Part shown: positions 36,601 through 48,543 of the stretch, in pieces
Layout: each line of letters starts with the position of its first letter
Numbering within the stretch: position 1 is the stretch's first letter
Assembly: GCA_020746105.1 (NCBI GenBank)
Contig: CM036619.1
Coordinates: 7,141,942 to 7,205,941 of the forward strand
Direction: 5' to 3'
Length of the DNA stretch: 64,000 nucleotides
Origin: Trogon surrucura
Taxonomy: Eukaryota > Chordata > Aves > Trogoniformes > Trogonidae
Notes under the pieces: model-generated
The model's database searches: none
What the model was told of the DNA's origin: nothing
The model's input: only the letters and a program-made list of their open reading frames with translations
Made by a program: the position numbers and the translations under genes

Positions 36601-39600
36601 TGAATTGAATGCATTAATGTATAGATAATTCCCAAAGTAAGGTGAATTAAACTGGTATCAATAAATTAGTAGACAAACAAATCTGATACACTCCTAGGCC
36701 CAGTGGCTATGCTAGTAAAGAAATAATAGTCCTGAAAAAGGCTAGTAGTATGTTTGAAGGAATGGGTTCCACTTGTAAAACTGAGCGTACTTTGATATAT
36801 ACAGTTAAGACAGTGTGCAGAAGACAACGCTCAATTTCAGACAACTCCTTGTGTTTAAGAAATCAAGTGGACAACTCATTTCCCACCTATCCCCCCCTCC
36901 CCGCCATTTTTTTCCCCTAAAGAAGAATAATAAATTTTCAAGAGCTGTTTGTGGGAAATGACTCCTATGATTTACCCTGCACAGTCAAAATTTGCTGTGT
37001 CCACCTGGGAAAAAGAGAGGAGAGAGACACGTTACCCATCATGTGGGTATTCATGGATGTGCAGAGCTAACATTGCTGCTGTCCATGGCTTTATGGTCTA
37101 CAGGTTAAAAAAAGTTCTGACAGTAGGATTTGGTTCTTAACACCGTTGATTATAGATCATTTGTTCTTACTAGAAGAAACTCGAATTGTCAAAAGACCAT
37201 TGAATACAGCGTAATAGGATTTAAATGGGAAAACACTCAGAGCCTTTGGTAGGCAAAGTCACGTATCAAAAATTACTATTAAGTAATTTCTGGAAGAAGA
37301 GACTCTGAAGAATCTGAGAAAGTTTTATTATAGTGGACATGACAAACTTCATACATGTCAGCTTCTAGAAATCTGTCCTATGGATTTGCTTTTCCCCAAC
37401 ATATACACACAATAACTTTTAAAACTGTAAAGATGAATTTTTTTAAATATTCAAGCTCAACTAAGGTAAAAAACAGTATGAAAAGAGTTGTTTTCTTTCA
37501 CTTTTTCCGTTCTTTCTCCCATCTGAAATTTGTAAACAACTTAATACATTTACCCGTTTAGAAATTTTGATGCAGAAAGCTATTAGAACAGTGACAAGGG
37601 GGAGCCCAATGAGGACACAATGGTGTGTTTTGCACCATGTTTAAAAAGTGTGCAAATAGGACAAGCAATTTCACTCAGGTTCAGTCCAATTAAGGTTTTG
37701 TGTAATTTTGGGTCATTTAAAGCTAATGTAATTTTTTTCAGTCTTATTTTCCCTTTGTAATGTTGAATATATTTTGCCAAAAGGAAGATCTAGGCAGTTT
37801 CAGTGTAGAAAGCTCTGTGACAGATTGAACCAAGACAAAAAGAATAAAGCACAGTAACTTAACACTCACTTTCACTAGTTCTTTTTCAGTAACTTAACAA
37901 CTACTTTCCCCAAAGAAAAAAACAAAAACCCAAGAAGTTTCACAAAAATAAAGAGAAATGTTGTTGTCATCCAGTTTCCTTCCTGTTAAATGAAGATCCA
38001 GAGATATACTTTCTACTCTTTGCATTTATTTGTAATCATATCCATTTCTGTAACTATCCTAGAGAAAAAAGTAAGAGGAATTAATGTGCTTAATTCATCC
38101 CAGGAGCCATTCTCATATTCCTATATGTTGGAAGCATAGCCTGCCTTTGTGAGAATGACAGAAAAGCTGGTCAAGGATTTTTCATCAGCATTTTTTTGTC
38201 AAAAAAACCCTACTAAAACCCAAACTGAACAAAACAAACAACAAAAAACCCCTCTACCCTTAATTCTAGAAAAATTAAGTAATATTATTTTGGAATTTCA
38301 CCAAAAAAAAAACCCCAACATATAATATTATCCCTGATGACCCAGGGTTTCACCATTTTCTGATGAACTTAACACTTCTAGGCACTGTGTTACACAGAGA
38401 ATGTACTGTCTAGAGAAAAAAAAACCCAAAAATTAGTATAATGCCTACTAATGTATGTTCTAAAATGTAGTGTGCAAACACCATGAGAAAAAGTATTTCT
38501 GCACTGACATGTTGTTCCTTTTTATTCGAAGACATCAAGTTTTTCTTTTGTACAAAACAGAGGAAGCTTTTTCAGTAAAATTGATGAGTTTTCTACACAG
38601 ATTTAGGAGGAACGTGAGTATTAAAATACGAAAATTTTAAAGTATACTGGAGTATATAATAGAGTATCATAAGAAGGTTTCTATTTATTCCAGCACAAAA
38701 ACCCCATCCTAGGCTAGCAATTTTTTTTAAACTTCTAAACTTGACAAGTCAGAAATCTACACAGTCACTAATGTTACATGAAATTGAGAAACTATGAAAA
38801 AATTTCATTTCTTGATTTTGACTTTACACTGCAATGGTGCATTGCATCTATTTAGTGATCATCTAACATTAAAGGGAATGTATTTATTTCAGTACTGTTA
38901 CCAATTAATCCTTATGTGATTTCAGAATTTCTCAGAGAAGCAGTAACTTTCTTTTTTTTTTTAGGAAATAATTACTTTAGAAAGTAGTTTTAGGTATGAA
39001 ATATGTACTCAGTAAATTTACCAACCATTAATGTTGCATAATTTATTTGTGAAATTTGTGTCATTGGAACATTATCTTCATGCAATATGTCAAAGCACTT
39101 GAGTTTTTGAAAATGGAAAGCTAAATACTGTCTACAGGAAGCTGTGTAACATTTAAGATATCAGAGTAAGTCTATAAATAAATGAAAATTCATGTTTAGA
39201 ATGACTTGACATTTTAGAAATGTCTATTTGTCACCATCAACTTTCTTTTAAGACTTTCCAAGTACTACAAATTGCAAAGAGCAGCCAGGAAGTAGTTCAA
39301 TATCTCTTCATTGTCATCAAATAAATGGCTCTATTTTCATTCAGAAAAAAAAAAAAAACCAACCCTTGTGTCAGTTTTACTCCAATTAGGGAATGACAAA
39401 ACATTATGCCTGTAGACTGTTTGCATTAAAATTGTCTTTGTTTCCAGACTCACTGCTATGCGTCCAGTCGAAAAGTTGATGAAAATGATGCTTGAGTTCC
39501 TTGGAGTCTAGTGTGAAATGTGGAACTCTTCATAACACCTTGGTCACACTATAAAATTAACGTCTCCACATCTTTCTCAACATGAATCTGCAACACAGTG

Positions 39601-40739
39601 AGGAACATATATCCAAAGCAATGTAGGTAGAAATTGTATAGTAATTGCCTCCCTATGCATAATCCATCTCATTCCGTCCTAGATGTCCTGGCACATCTCA
39701 GACTTCTGTGTGTGCTAGTAAGTGTAACACATGACCTCCATGAAATCTGTATGCTTCAAGATCAGCAGTTGAAAGACACATAAGACAACATAAACAGCTC
39801 AAACAGCACCAGATGTTTCTGTTCAGACAACTTCATCACACCCTTTGGGTCAAGCAAGAAAATGCTGTCAAATAGAGAGGAATAAGTTATGAAAATAAAA
39901 TTTCCTATGTGAATAGGAAGCAAAAAAGCAAAAAAGAATGAAGGTGTTTGCACTGCTTCCTGCACACAAATAACCCCACTGAACTAGTGGCTGATTATCT
40001 ACAAGAAGCAATATCTGAGCTTTTAGAGGACACGTAAGAAGCAGTGTGTCAAAAGCACTCAGATGCTGCAGGAGAAAGCAGAAACACTTTTATATGCCCA
40101 TCAATGCAAAGGGCAAACCAAACAGGTGTTCATTTAATCACAATAATCTGGCCACCACAGCCCTAGTTATTTCTTCTCCTTCCCAAGCATGCTTGCTACA
40201 TCAGTGGGTGTAATGTAGCACAATCATGTACCTTTGTATTTTTTGTCACATGGGAATGCTGCCATTCATGCCGGGTGACTGTATTTGCAGCAGTGATCTA
40301 CATATACGTCTTGAATTATAAAAGAATGTCTACAGCATAAGGCAAATGTCACTCAAAACTGGAGGCTGGCTTATAAACAAGTGATTGAAGCATTTTGTCA
40401 GTTCAGAGAAAGCTTTTATATTGAGCTCTCCCATTCTCACATAGGTTGACTGCATAAAATCTAATGTAAAGTAGCACGTTAAAAACCTTCCTGCCTTCCA
40501 AAATAAAGACTTCAGAAAAATAGTGATTTTTTTCTGTCTTTCATTCTCCATTTAATTTTTGCTTGCTGCTGTATGTTTCCTCCTATTTATATTCTTTTCT
40601 CTTAAAAGAGTTTTGCAGGTCATATGCAAGCAACATTGGATCAGAGGACTGAAACTCAACTACAAGAAAACTCTGCACTGCTTTTTTCACTTACTTTTCA
40701 TGCAAGATCTAATGTTCTCCAAAATTTTTTTAATTCCTT
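33609..40739. other. Unrecognised non-coding DNA, about 7 kb
   Basis: The second-longest stretch without a recognised element. It is AT-rich, with short A or T runs (for example about 39346-39358). There is no frame above about 75 codons that looks coding and no RNA gene that I can identify. Intron or gene desert are both possible. Confidence 0.55.
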
Positions 40740-40880
40740 TTCAGTTTTTTCCTTTTACTTCTTCTTTTTCTCTTTCTGTTTCTTTTTTTCTTCCTTTTCC
40801 TTTTCCTTTTCCTTTTCCTTTTCCTTTTCCTTTTCCTTTTCCTTTTCCTTTTCCTTTTTTCTTTCTTTTTCTTTTTCCCA
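40740..40880. repeat. Pyrimidine tract with (CCTTTT)n core
   Basis: A regular CCTTTT array at about 40790-40857 (about 11 units), flanked by irregular T/C sequence. The open frame through it reads as repeated Pro/Phe or Ser/Phe, which is an artefact of the repeat. Confidence 0.95.
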
Positions 40881-42035
40881 GCGGCCAGGTTCTTCTATGT
40901 ATCTCTGCTTTTTTTTCCCTTCCCCTCTTCCCTCACCAGGGCTCTCCCAGGAGAGGAATTAAAACTGAAATAGCATCCTTTCTTTTTTTTTTTTTTTAAA
41001 GAGGATGCATCTTTCAAAAATCTGAACAGGAAAAGAAAGTCTTATTGAAACATCAGTGCACAAACGGGACTGTGGGACTAGACTATTCTTTGCTGGTCAA
41101 ATTCTCACTAAAACGTATGTTTGCATCTTCCGGGTTTTGAAAATGTTAGCCTGTTGAAATGTAAAGTACAGAAGAGCCACCAAAAATGAGGATGAAGTCA
41201 CTTTTTGCTATTACTGTGTAGCATTTGTAAATTGCCAAGTAATGATGGTGTTTCTTCAATGTGAGCTGTAGTGTTGGATACTCTGTATAATTACTTACTT
41301 ATACTAAATCTTTTGGTAAAAGCACTGATTAACCTGTGAGAAAGACCAACAAGACAGCATTGTCATCATATAACAATCATTGCCTTGTACCTATCACTAA
41401 TTACTTGGTAACCCACACATACAGCACTGGCTTGAAAAAGTGAAGAGTTGAATTGATAAATTTTCTCTGCTGGAAAAATGTGAAAGATATAGAAAGAAAT
41501 GAACAGATTATCTTAAATCATTTCTACAGTATAGAAATAACTGCTCAAAAATTGAAGTACTTCATATTAAGAGCAACAAGAAAAAATAAATTAGTACTTT
41601 AAGTTGAATTTTCAGTGATTTTCTTGGCTTGCTTCAGTTCCGTTTGCCCATCTAAAACGAAAACAATGTTAGACAATTTCAAGAGCACTTCTGGCCCAAA
41701 CACAGAAGTAAAAACTGTTCTTTGTTCAGAGAAGGACATCTTTGCTAACTACACAGCCTTACAAGTAATGGAAAAAGCATAAAATGGCTTTTTTTGCACC
41801 AATTTCTAATAATTTCCTAGGAAGAAGTGGATAGGAAACTGACAAGTAGTCACTGGAGAGTTGGTTTCAAGGAGAAGCAGAGTGACTTGCTCATGGTTTC
41901 AGCTGCATTCAATCATAGCTTTGAGAAGCAGTAATGGAAGAAGCTAGAGGCAAGTTTTGATGAACATGATACAGTCTAACATACAAGCAGGAAAATACAG
42001 GTGAACTGCTGAGATTCCAACACCTGGGTTTGTGG
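40881..42035. other. Unrecognised non-coding DNA
   Basis: Contains a T run at about 40982-40997. No gene or interspersed repeat is recognised. Confidence 0.55.
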
Positions 42036-42139
42036 GAATAGAACAGAATAGAACAGAACAGAACAGAATAGAATAGAATAGAATAGAATAGAATAGAATA
42101 GAATAGAATAGAATAGAATAGAATAGAATAGAATAGAAT
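42036..42139. repeat. (GAATA)n pentamer microsatellite with GAACA variants
   Basis: About twenty 5-bp units: a mixed GAATA/GAACA part at 42036-42065, then nearly pure GAATA. It runs directly into the CR1-type tail at 42137-42215, so it appears to have grown out of the element's ATTCTATG-type tail. Confidence 0.96.
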
Positions 42140-42215
42140 GGCCTAGGTTGGAAGGGACCTTAGAGATCATCTAATCTAACCTCCCTGTCATGGGCAGGGA
42201 CGCCTCTCTACAAAC
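42137..42215 (-). mobile_element. CR1-type 3' end (CR1 or SINE tail)
   Basis: On the minus strand it ends AAGGTCCCTTCCAACCTAGG and CCATTC. The sequence matches the tail part of the SINE at 25175-25352, including TGGGCAGGGACGCC (TGGGCAGGGTCGCC in the SINE). With only about 75 bp left, a truncated SINE and a truncated CR1 cannot be told apart. Confidence 0.85.
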
Positions 42216-42281
42216 AGAAATATCCTGTTTCTTTCTCCATTTGGAAACATTGCAAAGTATTGACATTTGACTCTATAGTAT

Positions 42282-43398
42282 TGTATTGGGTTGGCCTGGC
42301 AGGATTTTGGCGGCGGGGGGGGAGCTGCAGGGTGGCTTCTACAAGAAGCTGCTAGAAGCTCCCCAAGTTTGATAGAGTCAATGCCAGCCGGCTACAAAGA
42401 GGGACCCGGTGCTGGCCAAGGCTGAGCCTGTCAGTAAGGTGATAGCAGAGGAACGCCTCTGTGAAAAACATATTTAAGAATGGGAAAAAAGAACTGTGCC
42501 ATAACAGCTGGCACAGAGATGGAGGAGTGAGAATCTGTGCAGACACCAAGGTCAGTGAAGAAGGAGGGGGGGGAGGATGAGCTCCAGGCGCCGGAGCAGA
42601 AGGAGTCCCCCGAGTCATGGTGAAGACCATGGTGAAGCAGGTTGTCCCCCTGCAGCCCATGGGCGAGGTGCAGAAGTCCACCGTGAGGATCACCGTGTAG
42701 ATGTCCACCATGTAGAGGACTCCACGCCGTGTGGGATGCAGCATCAGAGCAAGTCACTGCCGGAACCTGTAGCCCGTGGAAGAGAGGAATGCCCATGCTG
42801 GAGCAGGTTGGCTGGTGGGACTTTTGGGACGCTGTGGGTGGGTCACGTTGGAGCAGTTTCCCCCGAAGGACTGCGCCTCAGACTCACGAGGGGTGGGCTG
42901 CCCCTCGTGAGGTGTCTCTCGTTGGGCAGTTTGTGATGAATTGCCCTTCGTGGGATGACTCAGGCCAGAGAAGAGAGCGTGAAGCTTGTCTCCCGTGAGA
43001 GGGACCCCACAATGGCCCTGGGGAAGAGTGAAGAGTCCTCCCCCGGAGTGAAGAAGCGGTGGAACCAACGTCGGATGAACTGACGGTAACCCCCATTCCC
43101 TGTGCCCCTGCGCCGCTCGGGGGGGAGGAGGTGGAGAAACCGGGATTGATATTGAACCCGGGAAGAAGGGAGGGATGAGGGGAAGGTGTTCTGTTTGTTA
43201 AGATCTGTTTGCTCTTTCTCACTTTTCTTATTTCTCACTACTCCTCTCTGATTTGTTTTCTGAATAAATGTAATTAATTTCCCCAAAATTAGTGTGTTTT
43301 GCCCGGGACAGTAAATGAAAGTGATCTCCCTGTCCTTATCTCAAACCTTGAGCCCTTTGAAATATTTTGTCCCCCTGTGAAGAAAGGGGAGTGAGAGA
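42282..43398 (+). mobile_element. ERV LTR (family II), 3' end missing
   Basis: It starts TGTATTGGGTTGGCCTGG and aligns with the LTR at 53228-54412 at high identity. It has CATATTTAAG (a TATA-like site near 42467), a long GC-rich middle, and AATAAA at 43263-43268. It lacks about 35 bp in the middle (near 42735) and about the last 50 bp: homology stops after GGGGAGTGAGAG at about 43398, before the expected CAACCCACGACA end. The target duplication can therefore not be tested. The long open frames on both strands here come from the GC-rich LTR and are not genes. Confidence 0.9.
43263..43268 (+). promoter_or_regulatory. LTR polyadenylation signal
   Basis: AATAAA in the AT-rich part after the GC-rich middle. 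The same site occurs in the sister LTR at 54224-54229, which supports its role in the original virus. Confidence 0.65.
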
Positions 43399-44097
43399 TC
43401 TGAATAATCATGAAAGTTGTAGAAAAAGGGGTTTTGTTGGCTTGTTTGCTTGCTTTTAAATGGGCATTTTGCAGAATAAACCCGTGACACAGAAAATTTT
43501 GAATTATTTTTCTCTTTCAAGACTGCTTCTGTGCTGGTAATTTAGATGCCATCCTATGCATAGAGTACTAACTAATGTAAGAAAGTTCCTGAGCAAACAT
43601 ATTAAAAGCATGTGCTTTGTTAGGGAAACCAACCAGCAGCACAAGGAAAGTAAAAATTAGAGAAAGAAATATAGAAATATAGTTTAACACCACATAATAG
43701 ACATTGCTTTAAAAAGTGGTTCTTCAAGATTCTTGAAATTAGTAAACAAGACTAATTCTTCTTGGTTAGAGATTCTACTGAAGTTTAAAACAAACTTACT
43801 TTTACAGTCAATGTTTAATAAATATGCAGGATAGCAGAAATAGACATTTTCAGAATTTCAAATTTATTTTGGAAGGAATTTAATTAGAATATCTGTCTAT
43901 ACACCATGATGATCATCTGTACTGAGACCTGAATACTTTTAATGGTATTTGTTCCTTCTTGCCTCAGTTGGTTCAACGCAGAAAGAGAGAGAAAGCAGAA
44001 GTGCTCATGTAATAGCAAAGAATCAGTAAAATATATGTACACATATATGTATACATACACAAAATAATGCCAATGTATGATATGAACACACAGATGG
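43399..44097. other. Unrecognised non-coding DNA
   Basis: About 700 bp between two LTRs, AT-rich, with alternating TA/CA sequence near 44030-44060. No gene recognised. Confidence 0.55.
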
Positions 44098-44464
44098 TGT
44101 CATCTGCCCAGGTTGACAACAAAGAACCACGCGGTTGCTTGCTCACTCCTCCTCCCATCCTCTGTCTCCAGAGGGATGTGGAGGGGGAAGATTCAACTAA
44201 AAAGCCCAGGGACTGAGATTAGGAGAGGGAGGCTAATTCACTATTTACGATGACAGGTAAAAAACAGTAGACTTGGGGAGAAAACATGCACTTAATTTGC
44301 CACCACCATTTATCAAGCAGAAAAGTAAGAGGAATACATAAATACAACCCAATCTCACTTCCCCGCTCCCCCTCTCTGGTCCTCCTGGCTACATCCTCCC
44401 CTTCATCAGTGCAAGCTGGGGTAGGGGGCAAGGGGTGAGGTCCGTCTGGCCATTACTGGCCCTC

Positions 44465-44996
44465 TTAGGGAAGAGGGAATACTGTGTCCAGTTCTGGGCC
44501 CCTCAGTTCAAGAAAGACAGGGAACTGCTGGAGAGAGTTCAGCACAGGGCAACTAGGATGATGAAGGGAGTGGAGCATCTCCCTTATGAGAAAAGACTGA
44601 GGGAGCTGGGGCTCTTCAGTTTGGAGAAGAGGAGACTGAGTGGTGACCTCATTAATGTTTACAAATATATCAAGGGTGAGTGTCAGGAGGATGGAGCCAG
44701 GCTCTTCTCGGTGACAACCACTGATAGGACAAGGGGTAATGGGCTGAAACTGGAACATAAGAGGTTCCGCTTAAACTCGAGAAGAGACTTCTTCTCAGTG
44801 AGGGTGACGGAGCCCTGGAACAGGCTGCCCAGGGAGGTTGTGGAGTCTCCTTCTCTGGAGACATTCAAGACCTGCCTGGACACGTTCCTGTGTAGCATAA
44901 TCTAGGCATTCCTGCGCTGGCAGGGGGATTGGACTTGATGATCTTTCGAGGTCCCTTCCAATCCCTAACATTCTATGATTCTATGATTCTATGAGG
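44465..44996 (+). mobile_element. CR1: CR1 LINE, 5'-truncated, relatively young
   Basis: Plus strand. It begins inside ORF2 (GAATACTGTGTCCAGTTCTG) and ends with GGATTGGACTTGATGATCTT, TCGAGGTCCCTTCCAATCCC and three tandem ATTCTATG units. It sits in the LTR at 44098-45060, so the LTR is the older insertion. Good preservation of frame and tail suggests it is one of the youngest CR1 copies here. Confidence 0.95.
44468..44905 (+). pseudogene. CR1 ORF2 C-terminus, frame still open
   Basis: About 145 codons without a stop: [20 protein letters not shown], then [78 protein letters not shown], ending FLCSII and a stop. These are the conserved C-terminal blocks of CR1 ORF2. The frame continues 5' into the LTR to about 44435 without a stop, but there is no ATG there, so the open reading is not evidence of a fusion gene. 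The endonuclease and reverse-transcriptase cores are missing. It is a truncated fragment. Confidence 0.9.
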
Positions 44997-45060
44997 GCTC
45001 CTGCCGTGTGGTGTCCATCTCACAGGAGGCAGCCCTCTCCCTTCTTCCAACAGAACAAAC

Positions 45061-48000
45061 TCTCCGACATAAAAGACAGGTCAGACAGATAATAAAAGAG
45101 TCCATCTGAAGTTAAGGTGAATTTTGCTTTCTTTCAGTAGGGACAGCGTTTTATCCCAGTCATCTCTGTCTAATTGTGAGCTTTGGGTCTAATCAGAAAG
45201 AAATCATTGACTCCCATGAATTTGAGCTGCTTTCCCCTTTCAGGCAGTCTACACCAGAATCTGGGATAAGCATAGAATAAAACTGTGCTTTCAACTTCTA
45301 TTTGCATCTATATCTGCAGAAGATGAGATGTTTGACATTTTCCTAACAGAGCCCTCATTTCTAAATCCATTGAAACTATCTGTTATCTAATACATCATTT
45401 AGCCTATTATTGATCCTTTTAAAACATGGTTTTCTTATGCCTTGTTGAAAGATTTTTAACACTTGCCCATGTATTGGTCAGTAAAATTCCTTAGCCTCTG
45501 AAAATACTCAGGGTTTCCTATTTTTCCCTGTTTAAAATTTGTAGGTCATGTTCCTTTTTGAGATTGAGTATGAATCACATTTTTTCATTATATTAGCCTA
45601 ATTCAGGTCACTACCCCTTCAATCTGAAAACTATTTTAGCTATTTCTCAGAATTTTATTGATTCTCCTCCAAAAATGGATGAGCTCCTACCTCCCTTTTG
45701 GCAAAAATTAAGGAAAAAAATGAAAAATCTTGGAGATTTTTATAAAATATGATGGTTGTAATAACGACTAATAAAAATTATGAGTAAATATTTAACTTCA
45801 TTTTCCTGTTTCTTTTTGTTTGACTTCTGTTGTGGTTTTTTCACTACCATTTTGGTTCAGTTCAGTATTTTAAGTCCTCATATACATAATAGTAGCACAT
45901 ACTTATATACTGTATTATTTCCAGTGGCAAGAGAGATTCCATTTCTAGAGTGTGATAAAAATACCACCAATTATTTAATAACAAATCAAGGTGCTCAATA
46001 TCTCTGATGAAAAAAAGAAATGAGAGTGTAAGCTATTCCCAGGAGCATATAAGGCAGCAAGACACAGGAATCCTCTCTCTCAGTAGTCCACTCCAGGTAT
46101 TTTAGTATTTATTTCCTCAGTCATAACTCCCTCCCATCTATAATTATTACAGAAGTCTGTACTTATTAAAGAAAGTTTCTTTCTGTGTACTGACTGGTAT
46201 TTTCGCTGATGTTACTTCCAACAGGAATTTCTCATTTGTCCACAAATTCAATGGATACAAGACAAAATTCTTACACATATCCCACCTTTTATTTTTCTAA
46301 ATTTTACCTCCTCAGTAATTCAAGATCACAGCCAAGTTATGGGTTTGATTTTCAGTTTAGGGCCAGCTCTGCAGTGCAGATAAAACATTATCAAATCCCT
46401 TTTCTTCTTGTTACATATGCTGATTACACTAAATCCACTAAATCTTTTGGATGAGGAATGTTAACAGAGGACATGCAGTGTAAATATATGCACAGAGCAG
46501 TCACAGATTTACCTCTTCTCTGAAGCAGTCATACCAGCAGGATTTGGGGACAGAAATGTCCTTGTCCTTTTGTTTTCCTTTTTTAATTGGAAGCATCAAA
46601 GCCAAATCACAGCAAAGGTATACAGTAAACATTGTCTGCAGAGAGAGTCACATCTCCACTATCCTCCATCAGCCAACATTGCTCTAAGTATCCCCTGGCA
46701 TGTTGTGTCTTATTCAAAGTAAAAACTCTTTGGGGTAAAAGTGTAACAGTAGAAGTGATGTGCCTATGGTACTACATAAAAAAACAATAGTATGTTAGTA
46801 TGTCTTCAATGCATTGAATTAGAATCCATTCGACTATTTCAACAGATGCATGAACACTGCAGTCAGACTGGGCCAATCATCAAAATTCATGGGGAAAAAA
46901 AATCAGTAAGCCTATTAATTTCTGATAATATTATAATGCATCTTTCACTTCCACTTAATAGCAATGGGACTGGTTTCATTAGGATAGTAATAGACTATAC
47001 TGGGAAGATTTCTCACCTCAGGGCGGAACTCTTTTGTATGTGTTCTGTGACCTCAGTTACATGAGCAGATGATGCTTTTTCAGTGGCTGGAATTTAAAAC
47101 ACAGATGTGTCAGCATCTGCCCCCGAGGTCTCCGCCACCACTGCCACAATCCTTTTCATAAATCTCCAAGGTTTTTATTCCCAAAGCATATGCGTTACAT
47201 GTCCCTGTGACAGCTCAGCTATAACATTGATGTTCCCTAACCGTGGCAACGCTTCTCCAGGGATGTGGGCTGAAACCACCAATTTAAGTCACGCAGGTCA
47301 CAGAGCTTTCAGAAGGGAAACTCTTGTGCTATTCCTCACTTGAACTGGTATTGAACTATGCTACCCAGAGGTTAAAAGGCTGCTACTGATCCCCAGAGCC
47401 CCATGAGACCCTCTATGCTAGCATTTATTTCCACAACAGCTAACTCCCTGTGTTTTTGCAGTAATTTAAAGGATGGCACTGAAACTTGTGCCATCTGCAA
47501 CTATACAGCTAAGCAATGGCTGCTTTATTTCCCGGTAGTATAATGTATATTAGAAATATAAAGCTGTGTTCACCAGAACTAGCTCTGGAATTAGATTAAA
47601 ATGCACCAGCTGAGACAGTGAGTAGTGTGAAGCAGGCATTTTACGGGAGTAGTACATGTATTCTCCATCACTTCCCTAGACACTTTTCTGATATTAATAT
47701 CCAATGATATAAATATGTTGTCTAAACCTGGCTGTACTTCTGACTATCAGTCATCATCATCTTATTAACATTCTTCAGGTCTTTTTTCCCTATGTTTTTG
47801 TGATAGAGAAAGGTAGGGAGGTTTTCATACCTTTGAGGTGCTTTTAATCTCTGTCTACAGGTAACACATACCCCCTGGTGATGTGTGTGTGGTTATCTCT
47901 GCAGGTGGGTCTTTATCTAACCCTTTTATATGCCTTCCTGACTCACAGCATACTTTTCCCATTTTTTCCTCTTTTTGGGTAATCACATTTGCTTCCTCCC

Positions 48001-48339
48001 CTTTAGCTTGCACACATTAACCTTTCTCTAACCCAATCTCTTTAATTTACATATCTGCTTCATTGTTCCTTTTCCTCTGTATCTATCTGATTTTTTCTGC
48101 CTTTTTCCCCAACCAATTTTATTACTTTTTTTTTTTTTTTAATTCTCTCTCTTCTCATGTAGGCTTTTGTAGTTGTGACTTAATAAAGGCAGAAAAGCAT
48201 GCAGAAATACAGACACCACTTCTCTGTCTATTCCCATTTTTCTCAGCAATCATACAACCTTCTCGAAGATGAAACCTAAATATTGTGAATGAGGATGTAC
48301 TCAGCCTCCCTGGATTTCACAGAAAAGCCAAAATCAACC
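45061..48339. other. Unrecognised non-coding DNA
   Basis: About 3.3 kb without a recognised repeat. GC content rises at about 47110-47300. Open stretches of 75-90 codons (45780, 46209, 46792, 47107) resemble no family that I know. A T run lies at about 48127-48140. Confidence 0.55.
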
Positions 48340-48543
48340 TACAGGATTTCTCAGCTTGGGTAAAAACATCTACTGCAACCCACTTTACCTGAAGACCGGA
48401 TCGTGATCCAAACTGTATCAGAGAGGGAAACAAACACTTTCTGGATGACACCCTTAGTCATATGGTTTAGTTTTAGATAATCTTGCCAGAAACAGAAAGT
48501 TGGACTCAATGATCCTTCCAACTTGAAATGTTCTATGATTCTG
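48340..48543 (+). mobile_element. CR1: Old CR1 LINE 3' end
   Basis: The blocks TCATATGGTTTAGTTTTAGA, AAAGTTGGACTCAATGATCC, TTCCAACTTGAAATGTTCTA and TGATTCTG have the order of a CR1 3' end whose untranslated part carries the CATGGTTTAG motif. The part before about 48420 is too diverged to be sure. Confidence 0.72.

Larger units (their letters stand above)
44098..45060 (-). mobile_element. ERV LTR (family III), minus strand, split by a CR1
   Basis: Two pieces, 44098-44464 and about 44997-45060, match the plus-strand LTR at 32835-33608 in the right order. The first ends (minus strand) in CGCGTGGTTCTTTGTTGTCA, then ACCTGGGCAGATGACA. The second holds GCTGCCTCCTGTGAGATGGA. The CR1 at 44465-44996 lies between them. 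The 5' part of the LTR beyond about 45060 is missing. Confidence 0.82.

Noticed and set aside
40559-40999. Open frames of 112-146 codons rich in Phe, Ser and Pro
   Set aside because: Most of the length is the (CCTTTT)n pyrimidine tract in different phases. The rest has no recognisable domain.
42036-42139. A CRISPR-like or satellite array
   Set aside because: The units are only 5 bp with no spacers, in a bird genome, and directly beside a CR1-type tail. It is a microsatellite.
42352-43286. Several overlapping open frames of 90-130 codons on both strands
   Set aside because: All fall in the GC-rich family II LTR, overlap each other on both strands and show no domain.
44435-44905. An LTR-CR1 fusion gene
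   Set aside because: The reading begins at GTG in the LTR and has no ATG there. The CR1 part is a truncated C-terminus present in many copies.
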